Shown here in pieces: positions 1 through 12,011 of a stretch of 64,000 nucleotides of DNA (the first letter of the stretch is position 1; each line of letters begins with the position of its first letter). The notes under the pieces are model-generated. The model made no database searches. It was not told the origin of the DNA and saw only the letters and a list, made by a program, of their open reading frames with translations. Made by a program: the position numbers and the translations under genes. Origin of the DNA: Dendrobium chrysotoxum (lineage: Eukaryota; Streptophyta; Magnoliopsida; Asparagales; Orchidaceae); assembly GCA_019925795.1 (NCBI GenBank), contig CM034313.1:83235663-83299662 (forward strand). Direction: 5' to 3'.

Positions 1-962
1 GTAATGGGAAAAAAAAAAAAACAATCCATGTAAGCATTCATACACAAGCAAACAAGTCGCTCATTTAAAAATCTGTCTGGTAGTGGCTTTTTTTTAAACA
101 AGATACAGTGCCTCAAACATCTTGTGGTATTTGTGGAATTGTGTATGATGCATTAATCAGCATCTACAACTTTTTTGTCGCCTTTTTCTTTGGATTCTTA
201 CAATCTAAGTTTCAAGAAACTGCAGGTTATACCTGTGCACAACAAATAGTTGAACATAGCTCTGAAGTGGTCCTACATTATCTATTAAAAAATCATGCAT
301 CATGCCATTCCACCATTGCTTAACATTACTGTTAGCTTAAACATGCAAGCTTCTTATGTCATGGGAAGGTTCAGCCACAGACATTATCTTCACCAAAGGA
401 AGAGCTCAAAAGCAGTTTCCTATCTCAAGATGAGCATTAACAAGAACGAGTTTCTATTGTTCAAAAAGGTGTTTGTCACATGAATGCTCAAATCAGGGAG
501 AATTAGTCATCAAAATCACCTAAATTATTAAAAGATGTGTATACCTCAGGATTCAAGTGAATAACCTTCTCAATAGCATCTTGCACATTACCAGACTGAA
601 CAGCCCTTTTAACAGCCATGCGGTCAGCTATTGTTGCAAGATTTAATTCCGCTGTGTAGAACCAAATAAAAAAATAAGTAAGATACATTCTTAACGGCAT
701 GATTGGGAAGCTCATTCAAAGAGACAAGCCAAAAGAATAAATGCACAATACGCTCGGTGCCAGATTCGATTCTAAATTTCTCAGCAGCATCAACGTAGCC
801 TTCCGTCACTAGAAAGTTCATCACTAGCTTGTTCATATCCTCTTTCCTAATCTTCACATCCTTAAGCTTTTTCTCCCACTCCTCCCTCGTAATCACCTTC
901 TTGGATGTTGACTGCACAGAAATTGAGAGTACTAATATCTAAAAAGAGTATGCTTATTAAAA

Positions 963-1036
<74 letters not shown>

Positions 1037-1266
1037 CACAACCTTCTATGCTTTATCCCACTCCTCCTCGTAATAAACTTCTTCGATGTTGACAACATGT
1101 AAAACTAAAGTAGCATTTCTTTATTTGCTCGGGAAAAATATATATCTCTAGGTCATACTCAAACTCTCAAACAAGCATACGGATTCTCCCTTGGAAATCA
1201 AGATTCTCGTATCTCAAACTTGAATAAGAATCGTTAACAAGGGAATAAATCGGAGAGCTTTACCAT
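1..1266 (-). CDS. GID8: GID8-like CTLH/GID E3 ligase subunit, 5' part of gene
   Basis: GID8 is the LisH-CTLH scaffold subunit of the GID/CTLH ubiquitin ligase complex (cytosol and nucleus). I place three exons. Exon 1 carries only the start codon (1266-1264) and is followed at once by a GTAAAG donor. Exon 2 is 911-752 and exon 3 is 651-545, with TGTGCAG and ACACAG acceptors and GTATTG and GTATAC donors. The phases join cleanly into 90 codons starting MSTSKKVITREEWEKK, then the LisH segment (MNKLVMNFLVTEGYVDAAEKF, with DAAEKF closing it), then ADRMAVKRAVQSGNVQDAIE, the start of CTLH. Exon 4, expected to begin near LDTNP, is not found in 1-544, so the gene runs off the left edge. The stretch 1267 to about 1420 looks like 5' UTR and promoter. 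Known plant GID8 proteins are about 220-240 residues, so roughly 60% is missing. The residue after GTEP is E where I recall D in relatives, a mild difference. I see no break in the visible part. Confidence 0.9.
966..1034. repeat. (AT)n microsatellite, about 34 units
   Basis: Uninterrupted AT dinucleotides inside GID8 intron 1, between real exon 2 and its degenerate copy. It is expected to be length-variable. Confidence 0.97.
1036..1098 (-). pseudogene. Degenerate duplicate of GID8 exon 2 start
   Basis: Inside intron 1 of the GID8 gene, the minus strand repeats the first 50 or so bases of exon 2: TCAACATCGAAGAAGTTTAT against TCAACATCCAAGAAGGTGAT in the real exon, then ACGAGG-AGGAGTGGGA with one base lost. 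Even the residues match at the start (STSKK-ITR). The one-base deletion shifts the frame and the copy then runs into an AT microsatellite. It lacks a good acceptor upstream (it is preceded by ATGTTG), so inclusion in mRNA is unlikely. It looks like a local duplication that the AT repeat expanded next to. Confidence 0.75.
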
Positions 1267-1419
1267 GGCTTCAATGGATTCGAACTGGCCGGGTATGATC
1301 CAGAACTGGTACATCACCTATCCTGGCCAGAGACCATGGCGGTCGAGAGAGAATAGTCTCCTCTGTTGCAGAGAAATTGGTGATTTGAGGTCGGATCAAA
1401 AACGAAGAAACTCATTGAA

Positions 1420-4400
1420 ATTATGCAGATAAACCCTAGAAAGAAAAGTTTTTTATTTTTTATTTTTTATTTTTCCGGCCAACCCTGCAAGAAAAGAGAT
1501 CAGATAAACCGGATCAGATCAGTAGGTACAAGGGGTGCCGCGCGTACCGGAATGCCATTTGCCAAGCGCACGGGGAGCGCTGGATCGCATGGATCATAAC
1601 ATCGGTGCAGAATTTCTGAATAGAAGCGTCGAAGGGTCTGGTTAGCTCAAAGTGGGATTCAATTAAAGCGATTAAATAAGTTCTGTGAGGAAAATTATTT
1701 GATATGATTTGTTGAGTCCAATTAGATTTGACAGAGTTATCATACATATCTTCAAAAATTTGAGAGAATTTTAAACATATATTTTTAATATGATTTAAAT
1801 ATTAGAATAATCTATAAATATTAAATATTAAATGTATAAATATATAAGAATTTCATGATATATATATATATATCCCTCTAAATTTTAATAAATTCTTTTG
1901 AGTAGTATCTAAGAATTTAAAATTTTATATGATTATGACATCTTATTGCAATTGTTCAAACTAAATCAAATTTAATTAGGTTAATTAAATCATAATTAAA
2001 TATCCAATTGATTGTTAATTAATAATTTATTAAGCTAATTAAATATAATAATTTCTATTTACTCAAATTAAATAAAAAATAATGCAAATTTTTTTAGATA
2101 GTTACAAAAAAAAGTTCATCCAATCAAGTAAGGATCTCGATGCAAATATTAGAATTAGAAATTTTTAGGATCAAATTTGGGACCATTTCAACTTTATGTT
2201 TTACAAATTAAAAGTAAAATTGAGTTTTTCAGCACGACAAGCCCAATGACATTTAATACTACTCAATCCAAATTCAATGATCTAAATCAATAAATCTAAA
2301 TGTTAAAGCCCACCAACATCAACAGGGCTTTTACACAACATTGACAACGACTTTGATTCTCATTAATATTAACAAAATTATCGCACATCATCGTTAATAA
2401 TGTTGACACTACTAAAGGCAACAAGAATATTGACCTCCATCCATAATAACCTCAAAGCCCGTCGATGCCAATAAGATTTTTGCCCAACATCGACAACACC
2501 GACTTCCATTAATGCAAGCAAGATCATTGCTCAACATCTCCCTCAACCTTGATCCATGGCCTCATCGATAAGATCACAAAATCACACTATCAACATCAAT
2601 CTCATTAGCTATCAATGCTAACAAGGTCATTGTTTGCCATCGAGGCCAATGTTGACACTGTTTAATACTAAAAATATTATCATCTTCCATCACAAGCAAC
2701 AATGACGCATATCATTCCCAATATTGATACGCATATTATTGTAAATATTTTAACACGCAATAATTTGATGTCATTTTTAAAAACCAATTCTATGTTGAGT
2801 GGCAACCTTGATTTGATCCTTCGAAGGGTATTCATGTAATATGTGTGTTACATGTGTAGGTACAATTATATCCAGTTTATAATACTCTCTAAAGATTTAT
2901 GTGCTCTAATTTTTTAATATAAATGCATGTTAGATTAACAAAGTATTTTTAGATAGCTCTAACAGCATATTTTCAAATGATTTTAGTATTCAGATAATTA
3001 TACAAAAGTGATTGACTACTAACAATATAGTACAGTTCCACTTAATTTTTATTAGGATAGATTTGACCTATTCAAAAAAATATTTTCTACTCTTTATATG
3101 CCCAATTTGTAAATGTCTTCACGACATCATAGAGAATATTGTACTCTATTTATTATAATTTTTTATTTTTGGGGGCATTATAGATATAAAAATAATATGT
3201 TACTTATTGAAGTGAAGCTCATATGGGTTTGAGTTTTCTAAGATCATCATGTGTCCATTTTGTATACTGTTTATTTTTTCATAATTTTTAAAGCTATAGA
3301 TTTCAAGTTATAAAAAGATTTATATGAGTTGATTTCATCTGGCGAACTAGTTGAAAAAAGTCCATTTTAGGGGTCTTTGAGCTAATTTCATCAGTCGAAC
3401 TAGTTGAAAAAAGTATCCGACTCGAGATAAGTTGCATGTACCCTATGTTAATTTTTAATAACTTTATTATTTGTAAAAATTTGTATATTTAATTTGAATA
3501 AGCTACACAAAAATCAATATCTCATTAACCGAGCAATTTTCTCGCATAACTTTTAGTACGTTATTGTTATACTCATTATGCACATATTGGTTATAATTAT
3601 TTGAGTCTTCATTGGGTATTTCAGCTTATGTTACATTTTGGGCATTTTGATAAATTGCCAAATTTTGTTAGAATATTACGTAAATCATTGAGAGCACTAT
3701 CACGATGGTGTAAATATTGTAGGTGATCGTATTGTATGCTTCATTCACATTGAGTTGAGTATACTGATAAATCATGTAAACCTTACTATTTTTTATAATT
3801 GTAAATTAGTATACACTGTTATATATTGATGTGAATTATTCTAGTTCATTTAAATGATAATTTAATGATATCGATGTGTTGTAAAGCATTTGCATAAGAA
3901 GATATTATATGATTATAGGTTGTTATAGATTATGTATACATATTTATTGGGAGATAAAAATTCCGGATTCAACGAATTATACTGAGATGTAATGGTGTCA
4001 TAAAAGCCTGAATAATGGGTTGAATGAAAATATAAGCATACTGAGATATAATGGTCAGATATTGTACATATAAAGTACTTGAGAGATATAAGAGCTTGCT
4101 GATGAATATGTGAATAACTTAGGAGGTATAAAGGCCTGATGGGAAATTGATATGATGTTTTTTATGTCGGTTATCTTTATGTTGCAATCTGACATATCTC
4201 TTTATATTAAATTTTCATGTTGGCATTGGACTTAATATAGAAAATATTTTATATGTTAAGACAATTTATTTAATGTTTTTGTCATAAGCAATAATATAAA
4301 ACTTTCTATTATTATAATATGATTTACTATTTCTAACATAGTGATTGAATAATATGTTTATTTACTGTCCTTTTGGTATATTAAAATTTTAGTTAGGTTT

Positions 4401-6600
4401 CGTGTAACCTAGTAAACAGTTGGTGCTCATTCCTACTACATTTGCATATGCTAATTTCAAGACATGAAAAGAGAAAGAAATTGGTTGAATACTGAGAGGT
4501 GACAAATTTATGTTCATAAGTATGCCATTTGTTAGTTTATTATTTTTGTAATCATAGTGATATTATATGATGATGGATAGAGATAAATATATCATGATAT
4601 TTTAAAATGAGTATTTCTTATTGTATAGCCCTATGATATAAATAAAAAGATGATGATTTTATTTACTATATTTTAATGATGTATGCTCTTGTTATTATTT
4701 TATAAAAAAAAATTCTTTCCAAATAGATATTGCGTATTATCTTTTGTACATCCAACATGACATGACCCATCCGATATAAGGGTAGTGTTGTTTTTTGTCG
4801 TGATAATTCACATAAACAATCGAACAACTTGTATTTATCATCTATTGGTGTATCAAATCAAGAAAGCAAGTCAAGGTTGGGTAGCAACCCTGGCTACAAC
4901 ATTAAAAGGATACTCGTGCTAATTTCTAAAGTACGAATATAATTGAGCAAGTTTTTATTTCCATCATCTTTCTACGTATCCTTGGCAAGTTGGTATTCAA
5001 TACTTGCAATTATTTGTTAAGTCTTCCTACAAATAAGAGAAATTTTGATAAAAAGCTTCTGTCATTTACATTCCCTAACTATTTCTATCATATTTGGGTA
5101 TAAACATAACCTTAGATTTGAATGGGTAGTGGGGATCTACATAAAATGCCATTTTTATCATTTGATTTGAGAAATATGCAGGAGTTGTGGCATCCTAATC
5201 AAGGAATACTAATCACAGGGTATTCGATTTGACCCATTTTATCACATATTAAAGTCATCAAGTAACACTTTAACGAACGACCCTAGATATGTCAAAAATT
5301 CTTGTCAATTTATTTCAGCATCTCTCATCATAGAGTACTATTTGGTGTCATCCCAAACTAACAACCTAGGATAACTAAAATTTTCAAGAAAAAACTTCAT
5401 GACCCTCCTCAACATGGACTATAGCCTCAAAGCTAATTTTTTAGGAGTTCAATTAAAATCATAGTATCTAGAAAGCTTATCACAATCATATCAAAATGGC
5501 AAACAAGCTTATGTATTAACACATGAAGATATGAAAGTAAAAAAAATGCATCCAATTGCTTAACAAAATAAGATTCTTAACATTCAGGAAGGTTGGTAGT
5601 CATCAGCCCATTCGCTAATACTTCAAAATCATCACTTCTTTGGTGCTAACATATAGTCTTGACCTCCACTTGATCCTTATAAATTATTGGTAGTATTCAA
5701 CCAAGGGTCAAATTTTATCTTTATTGGCACCTAAAATATGTAGGCATATCCATGGGACAAATTTTCCAAACCTCACCCTTTACATTTCATATTAGCCGTT
5801 AAATTTATTTTTCTACTCAGTGACCAGTCACTGGCACAATGAGCGACTAAGTTGAGTATAAAATTTTTTTATTCCTATGGCGTAACGGAAGTGCCATCAG
5901 TTGCGGATAAGACTTGTTATCGGAACTCGACTTTGTTGGGGTTGTGTTGTAATTAACAAGAATGGTCAAGAATATGGCTCGTTTACTGAGGCACAATAAA
6001 TGTCTCTTTGCCTTCTGAAAGTGAATTTAGTTTACTCGTCACTAATCCCTTAAAAAGTTAATTTCATATGAGATAACTTTGGTATTATCTTCCTATGATA
6101 GAAGTTAATTTATATAGCTAGTTGTTAGATGCTAAATGTTTAGTGTATAATAGTAGCAATTTGATTTAGGATTAAGAAATTTATCATTGTAAACTTAAAG
6201 TGGATGTTAGAGGAAAAGATAATATCATTTAGTAACTAACAAATAAACTCTTATTTTATTTTTAAATTAACTCTAATATTTTTTTGGGTATTATCTTCAA
6301 CATACCTATTCTTCAACTGGCTTTTTTTTTTTTTTTTTCAAAGTATCTAACGGCACATAGCATAGCGAAATTAACTCTAATTTCCAATCCACAGGGGCTC
6401 TGAGGCTTCCCCTTTAAACATTTACCATGTTAACATTCTACTGCAGCAAATTAGAAGTAAGAGTCACTGACAAGAGTGTTAAGATGGGTTCTACAGTTAT
6501 CGTCTCATCTTATCTTCTCTAGTTTTTTTTCCAAAGGACTTTTCCACAGCCAGTCGAGCCTGTAGAATTGTTTGGATCTTCGGCAGTCAGTGGTGTGCGA
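1420..6600. other. AT-rich intergenic DNA, no gene recognised
   Basis: No coding stretch with recognisable protein content on either strand. At 2270-2770 there are degenerate repeats of words such as AACATCGACAA and CATTAATG. At 3335-3415 a 25-bp phrase ending CGAACTAGTTGAAAAAAGT occurs twice. At 3960-4150 a phrase like ACTGAGATATAATGG recurs. The composition fits old, decayed repeat DNA. A 78-codon open frame at 1747-1514 (minus) has no recognisable domain. Confidence 0.6.
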
Positions 6601-6603
6601 GAG

Positions 6604-6758
6604 GAAGTCGCCGAGTGAGTTCGGCTTCATTTGGGACGGCTTTTTTACTGTTTCTTGAAGCGGCTTTCTAGCACAGAAGTTTTAATTTTTGTACTAGAAA
6701 GCCGCTTTAAGAAGTAATAAGAAAGCCGTCCCAAACGAAGCCGAAGTCGCCGAGTGAG
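6604..6758. mobile_element. Hairpin MITE-like element flanked by 16-bp direct repeats
   Basis: The core 6620-6742 is an almost perfect inverted repeat. The left arm reads TTCGGCTTCATTTGGGACGG and continues through GAAGCGGCTTTCTAG; the right arm is its complement, with a loop of roughly 20 bp around TTTTAATTTTT. The core is bracketed by exact 16-bp copies of GAAGTCGCCGAGTGAG (6604-6619 and 6743-6758). The arm ends resemble the Harbinger-type MITEs elsewhere in the window (GGCTTCATTTGAGACAGC), but those have 3-bp TAA duplications, so the 16-bp repeat is unusual. Confidence 0.8.
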
Positions 6759-6759
6759 A

Positions 6760-7378
6760 GTAAGTTGCTGAAGTATTTGCAAGTGTTTATATTTTCTCAA
6801 GGTTTTTTATATTTGAAATTTATTGTATATTTTTTGTTTTATGAATGCAAATATATGTGGAGGTTTCATTGATGGATGTTTTAATTTTTCTGCATTTAAT
6901 TGACAGCTTATTAAGTTGTTTTAAGAATTAGTTAAATATTTTGATTGTAATGTCAAATTTTTTATTTTTTGTTTGAGAAAATTCATAATTATTTTGTATC
7001 TCTATAGAGTTTAGGGATTTCAAAGAACTCAGAGAAAATGTATATGATTTTAAAAAAATGCAGTTTATTTTGCCTAATTTTTTTTCGATTTATCTGTTTC
7101 ACTAAGAAATCTTTTAAAACTATATTTATTTTTAAAATATCTTTTTGCTTAATTTTTTTTACTAATTAAGTTTACATATTATATTATCCCTAATTAATAA
7201 TAAATTATATATTTATAAATTATGTGAAATTTTCATACTTTATAATTGATGAATTTTAATGTATTGATATAATGAGTATTTGTAATAAAATTTATTTTGG
7301 AGATTATTAGATAAATTTTATAATTGTTCATAATTTTAATAATCAGTTGGGTGATATTTTTTTGGTCTCAGTTTCACA
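6760..7378. other. AT-rich non-coding stretch upstream of MULE 1
   Basis: No gene or clear repeat seen. It may hold the left terminal inverted repeat of MULE 1, but I could not pair it with a right end. Confidence 0.4.
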
Positions 7379-7381
7379 CTA

Positions 7382-10019
7382 AAAGAGATGAGTGAAAATT
7401 TGGCTTCAATTATGCTCGTGCATAATGAGCATCTGAGTGTGAATGAGCAGTTTTCACCTATGTATGCCGGAGATGAAATTCGTTCGATAAAAGTTTTGAC
7501 AAATAGTAATCTAGAGTAGCTGAAGTTACGAGTCATCAGAGCACTTAAATATGATTCGTTAAGCACCACAGTAAATTTGATATGTCATTATCTGTTGGAA
7601 ATGATTTTATTACAACAAATGTTGATGATGATGAAGTGTGTGAAGTTGTATTAGAGCATGCATCTAGAGTAGCACTTATTTTGTATGTTCAAGTTCAAAT
7701 GTTGGACACTGAGGTTGCGGATGTTGAAAATACAAACGTCCGTATGACACAGTCCTATAACTTACTTGATATACCTGAAGGATGCCCATTAAATCATACT
7801 GAAATTTCAGAAGTCAATGAGCATATGCAATAAGTATTCCACCAATTTTATTTATTTTTATTTATTCGAATAAACATGGTTTAAATATTATAATTATAAT
7901 GTTGAGTGATCGTATGTTCGATAGGTTCATGAGAGATGAAGTTGATATAAATATTACAGCACTGTCAACACAATCATCCCGGCATAACATTGATGAAGAG
8001 GAAGGTGTTGAGGGTCATATGCCAGTAGTTATTGAAGACTATGAGACAATGAGTAGTGGTTCTGATGATGAGCTTGATGATAATATAGAAGAAAATTCAT
8101 CTGATGTAGGTTTGTCTGACACGGTAGATCATGCTGCCATGCAAAATCTAATCATAAACAATTGTATAAGGTCTATAAATGCAGAAGAACAAATGGTTTG
8201 CAATAATAACTTTGCTCGTATATGTCGTATTACTCAAGAGTGGGATGCAAAGCTTGACTTTGATGATGCTAGCAGGAGTAATATAATTGGTGAATAATTA
8301 CATATTCCGCAGGAGTTAGTGGAAGGGATGTGCTTTGCAACTAAGAAAGATCTACAATTTGCATTATGTGGTTGGTCAATATTGAACAATGTGGAATATG
8401 TAATGTTAGCTTCAAATAAGCAGAAGTTAACAATATATTGTGTACACCATGCCGCCCCTTATAGACCGTGTTTATGTCATTTGCATGCCTATTCAAGCAA
8501 GCGTTTATGAGGGTCGTGGAAGATTTTAAGATTAGGGAATGATCACACATGTAATACACCAATTCTATCCACGGGTCATAGATAATACACTTCTATATTT
8601 ATCAGCTCCTTCATTCTACCAACTATTATAGAATAGATGGACTTAAAACCTAGAGAAATTATTGGTTGTATCGAAGCTAAATTCAACATGAAAGCTTCTT
8701 ACATGAAGGCATGGGATACTAGGAGGAATGCCATTAAAGCTGTATTTGGAAGCTGGGAGGAGTCCTATAGGACAGTGAATTTGTTTATAGAAGCTCTTGC
8801 CTCCGCTATGCCAGGTACAGTGTATCGAATTCACTTTAACAACACATCAATTTTAGAGAATATTTTAGGCTTTTGGACCTTCATTTGCTGGTTGGAGGTT
8901 TTGTAGAACAGTTCTAAGCCTTGATGTCACATTCCTCCATGGTAAATATATGGGAACCCTACTCATCACAGTCGGTATGGATGCGAACAATGGACTATTC
9001 CCCTTGGCTTTCGCAATTGTTGAGTCCAAATGCAATGATTCTTGGCTATTATTCCTTATTTGTCTTCAAGAAACCTTACCAATCATCAGAAATAGAGAAG
9101 ATCTTTGCATCATTTTAGATAAACATGATGGTTCAGTTAGTGGATGCTGAGAAGTTTTCCCAAATGTGGCTCATTGAAACTGCCTCCGACATCTCCTAGA
9201 GAATTTTAAGAAAGTAGTATGCAAGATGGGTTGTGCAGATGTTGAATTCTTATGCCAAAAATATATCTGACTGGTAGTACTGATGACCTAGGTGCATTCA
9301 ATAGAACGAGGGCTGATTTACAAAATATTAAACAAGTAATATATCAATGGCTGGTGGACCGTGATGTGACATATCGGACATTAACATATGATAATGGCCT
9401 TAGGTATGGAGTGATGGCTACAAATGCTTCAGAATTATTCAATAAAAGAGCTCGTGGATTGCCTATTTAGGCCATGATTACTACAATATATTACAATTTA
9501 GTTGGTATCTTCATGCGTCAGTTGGAATGTACATAAACTATTGATTTGGAGAGCAATAGTCTCTTCGCACAACGAACTGAGGAGTCATTATGCAAGATTG
9601 AATTGGAAGCTAGGAAAATGCCAACTCCTACTAGAATAAACCTCATAGAGTTTCAGGTTAATGACATGTCTGGAAGGTTATATCGGGTTGATATAATAGA
9701 TGAGTCTACATGTATGTGCAGCTGTCAATGCCCCTTACTTTATCACATTCCTTGCATACATGTTGTTAAGTGTTTGGCTTTGATCAGGCGTAGCCATCAT
9801 AGTTTCATAGTATACTTGACTGCCAGTTCTGGGGCTTTCATGACCCCAACCGAGGTTCTTTTCCACTAGCACCACCCAACTACAAAAAACGCATTGGGAG
9901 ACCACATACTAGACATTACAAGAACACTATGGATGAACCGAGCTCATCATCCAGGCTGCTTTGTGGTTTATGTAAAATGCCAAGTCATAATAGGACCAGC
10001 TACCCTCATATCATTTAAT
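7382..10019 (+). pseudogene. MuDR-type MULE transposase, many frame breaks
   Basis: Pieces in order match a MuDR-class transposase. 7382-7833 is an N-terminal region with VNLICHYLLEM and then NVDDDEVCEVV, like the PB1-like start of these proteins, with a stop and a frameshift. 7899-8297 is an acidic linker. 8319-8470 is the MuDR DNA-binding domain (FATKKDLQFAL ... LTIYCVHHAAPYR). 8690-8830 reads SYMKAWDTRRNAIKAVFGSW. 8870-9130 is the DDE catalytic core (LDVTFLHGKYMGTLLITVGM, then LDKHDG). 9690-9770 is a SWIM zinc finger (CSCQCPLLYHIPCIH). About 9955-10017 is a C-terminal zinc knuckle (CGLCKMPSHNRTSYPH, a C replaced by Y). The frame changes at least four times and there are internal stops. In its active state the enzyme cuts and pastes Mutator elements in the nucleus. 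This copy is dead. Confidence 0.88.
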
Positions 10020-10390
10020 TATAATCGTAGTCTATGGAGGCGTTAGTGTATGCAGCAGGAATGTGCTTATGTTCTACTTGATGTGTAACCTTAATTAGTT
10101 GAAATTTATGAACAACAATTATTTTATTATGTTTACATTTATGTTCTGCTTGCAGTATCAATTACCACTCCACTTCAAACTTTTATATTAAATTGATAAC
10201 CAAAATCTTAAATCATTTTCTTTGTTTGAAAGAACCTTATTTTGAATATATATCCACCACTGTAAATATAGCCTCATAAAATATTAGTTAACTAAATTTC
10301 ATTTCAATAGCAAGTTATTACTACATTAAGCAATTAATTAATTTATTCTTATATTTTCTACCATTAATATGAATTAGTAGCATAAAGGCC

Positions 10391-11434
10391 AATGGCACAG
10401 GAACTCATACGGCCGAGAACACAACGAGTTAGAAAGCACCCCAGTGAGGAGGAGGCCACCTATGGGCCTGTAACAGTGAACGTACACCCCATCATCACTT
10501 GTCTATGAGGCAGACATAGAGCTACCCACCCTGACCAGGTATAAAAATTTTAAATATTGTTCCTTATTAGCAAAAGGTGTAATATACTTTCTTTATAAAT
10601 ATAGATCTTTTTTAACAAAAAATGTAATATGAAGGGGGCTATTCTAGAGAGAGCATCACACATGCTCGTGATCCAAATTTGGCCTATTGAATGTCTAAGA
10701 TTCATTGCAACCATGAGGACAACTGGATTGCACTATGTTAGGCAGTTGATGTACATCAAACTTGATCACCATCCATGGTCACCTCAGACCAATACATTTC
10801 ATCTTGTAGTGGGGGAGATGCGTATTACATTATAAGATGTAGCACTAATTATGGGCCTCAAGATTGATGGACCTGCATTAGTCGGCCCCTCAGTGGTTGG
10901 AATTGGGAACTGATGAAATTCTTGGCCAGATTATTGTGACGATTTACTGGGCAGCCATCTAGATCAAGATGTTACGTACCATGACCCATTAAATCCTCAA
11001 GTTAGTTCCATATTTCATATGGGTCAGGCGTACTTAATGACATGCATGCCACTAAGGTGGCTGGGATGGACTTACAAGAGGGAGTCTTATGCTGAGCTGA
11101 ATGATATAGATTTTGGAGGCATGTGCAAGCCTATATTTTGTTCATCATTGGGTGTTTTTTACTGCCATATACATCAGGATATGAGTTTCATCTTCAGTAT
11201 CTTCTACTGCTTAAGGACATTCAGTTATTCAACACTTACTTGATTGGTGGAGCTGTCTTATCACACCTATATAGTGAATTGACAAAGGCAACCAAGCCCA
11301 AATGGGCTAACATCATCGAATGTGTTCATCTCCTAAGAATTTGGTCTTGGGAACGGATCACTTTTGGAAGACCTACATTGTATGTACCTTATCTGGACTA
11401 TTACAAGGCTGTAGTGTGGGAGGACAACATTTGA
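10391..11434 (+). pseudogene. Plant mobile domain (PMD, aminotransferase-like) gene, broken
   Basis: Starts at ATG 10391 (MAQELIRPRTQRVRKHPSEE). A frameshift leads to VYEADIELPTLTR before a GTATAA donor near 10541. The main exon, from about 10650, has the PMD signature: RTTGLHYVRQLMYIKLDHHP, then TNTFHLVVGEMRITL, a TAA stop in place of a sense codon near 10835, then DVALIMGLKIDGPALVGPS. The C-terminal half (11123-11434) reads YILFIIGCFLLPYTSGYEF, then GGAVLSHLYSELTKA and LLRIWSWERITFGRP, all hallmarks of PMD C-termini. PMD proteins occur both as host genes (MAIN/MAIL family) and inside Mutator-like and gypsy elements. The position behind a transposase marks this one as transposon cargo. At least one stop and two frameshifts make it a pseudogene. 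Confidence 0.85.
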
Positions 11435-11561
11435 AGTTGTACTCAAACTCGCGATGGATGTATTGCTAATCCGTTGCATTCAGAAACTCCTTCCTCTTAT
11501 GACATGCTACAACATTCAGCGTCTTATACGATTCAAATAGAAATGCATCTTCCGCACGATG

Positions 11562-12011
11562 TTATTTATGATAAAGAATACAACGATCTATATCAGTCGT
11601 TGGTCTTTCAACAATCACTTTAACAGAACCTTCTTCATTGCGTCTAATTTCACAAATTCTGCCCTTAAGAATATTCACAAGAGCTAAATGGCCATCATGT
11701 TTCATGAACCTCAGCTGCAAATATCTCTAACCCACATCTCCTAAATCTTCTCCATTCCTGTAAAGCTTAATTTTCATAACTTTATCATGTGTATACCATA
11801 ATATGCAATCTTCATCCTTTGACCAAGAATGCATACAACACCAAAAAATTTCATTCGATTTGGCCTTCTTCTCTAGGCTATCATCAATGGAATGCACCAA
11901 ACATTCATTCAATCGAGTGCTAGCCTCCACAATCAACTTTTTCGTAGAAATTTTTTGAATCTTATCCATAACAGACGAAGAAATAAGAAGTTGAAGAAGT
12001 TTTCCAAACAA
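11562..12011 (-). pseudogene. Uncharacterised MULE accessory ORF, one in-frame stop
   Basis: An open frame from ATG 12011 reads MFGKLLQLLISSSVMDKIQK through NEIFWCCMHSWSKDEDC and ends in a TAG after GEDLGDVG. The same frame then continues as RYLQLRFMKHDG, ALVNILKGRICEIRR, NEEGSVKVIVERP and DRCILYHK to TAA at 11562. So it is a 149-codon frame with one TAG. I recognise no named domain. The ORF at 53560-52976 in MULE 2 is its homologue (NELYRCCEHTW, EEGSVSVERLP, IILYRP at matching places). Both lie on the minus strand just downstream of a PMD gene and converge on it. The CC-x-H-x-W core suggests a small metal-binding or structural motif, but that is inference. Confidence 0.7.

Larger units (their letters stand above)
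7379..12011 (+). mobile_element. Decayed Mutator-like element (MULE 1) with PMD gene and accessory ORF
   Basis: A block of three transposon-type genes: MuDR-type transposase (+), plant mobile domain gene (+), and a convergent uncharacterised ORF (-). Bounds given are those of the coding remnants. I could not identify terminal inverted repeats or target duplications, so true ends are unknown and lie outside. All three genes carry stops and frameshifts, so the element is not autonomous now. Confidence 0.75.

Noticed and set aside
1514..1747. 77-codon minus-strand open frame upstream of GID8
   Set aside because: No recognisable domain, no homology seen with other parts of the window, and unremarkable length for random AT-moderate DNA.
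10391..11434. Host MAIN/MAIL-type PMD gene
   Set aside because: It follows a MuDR transposase, is interrupted by stops and shifts, and is followed by the transposon accessory ORF.
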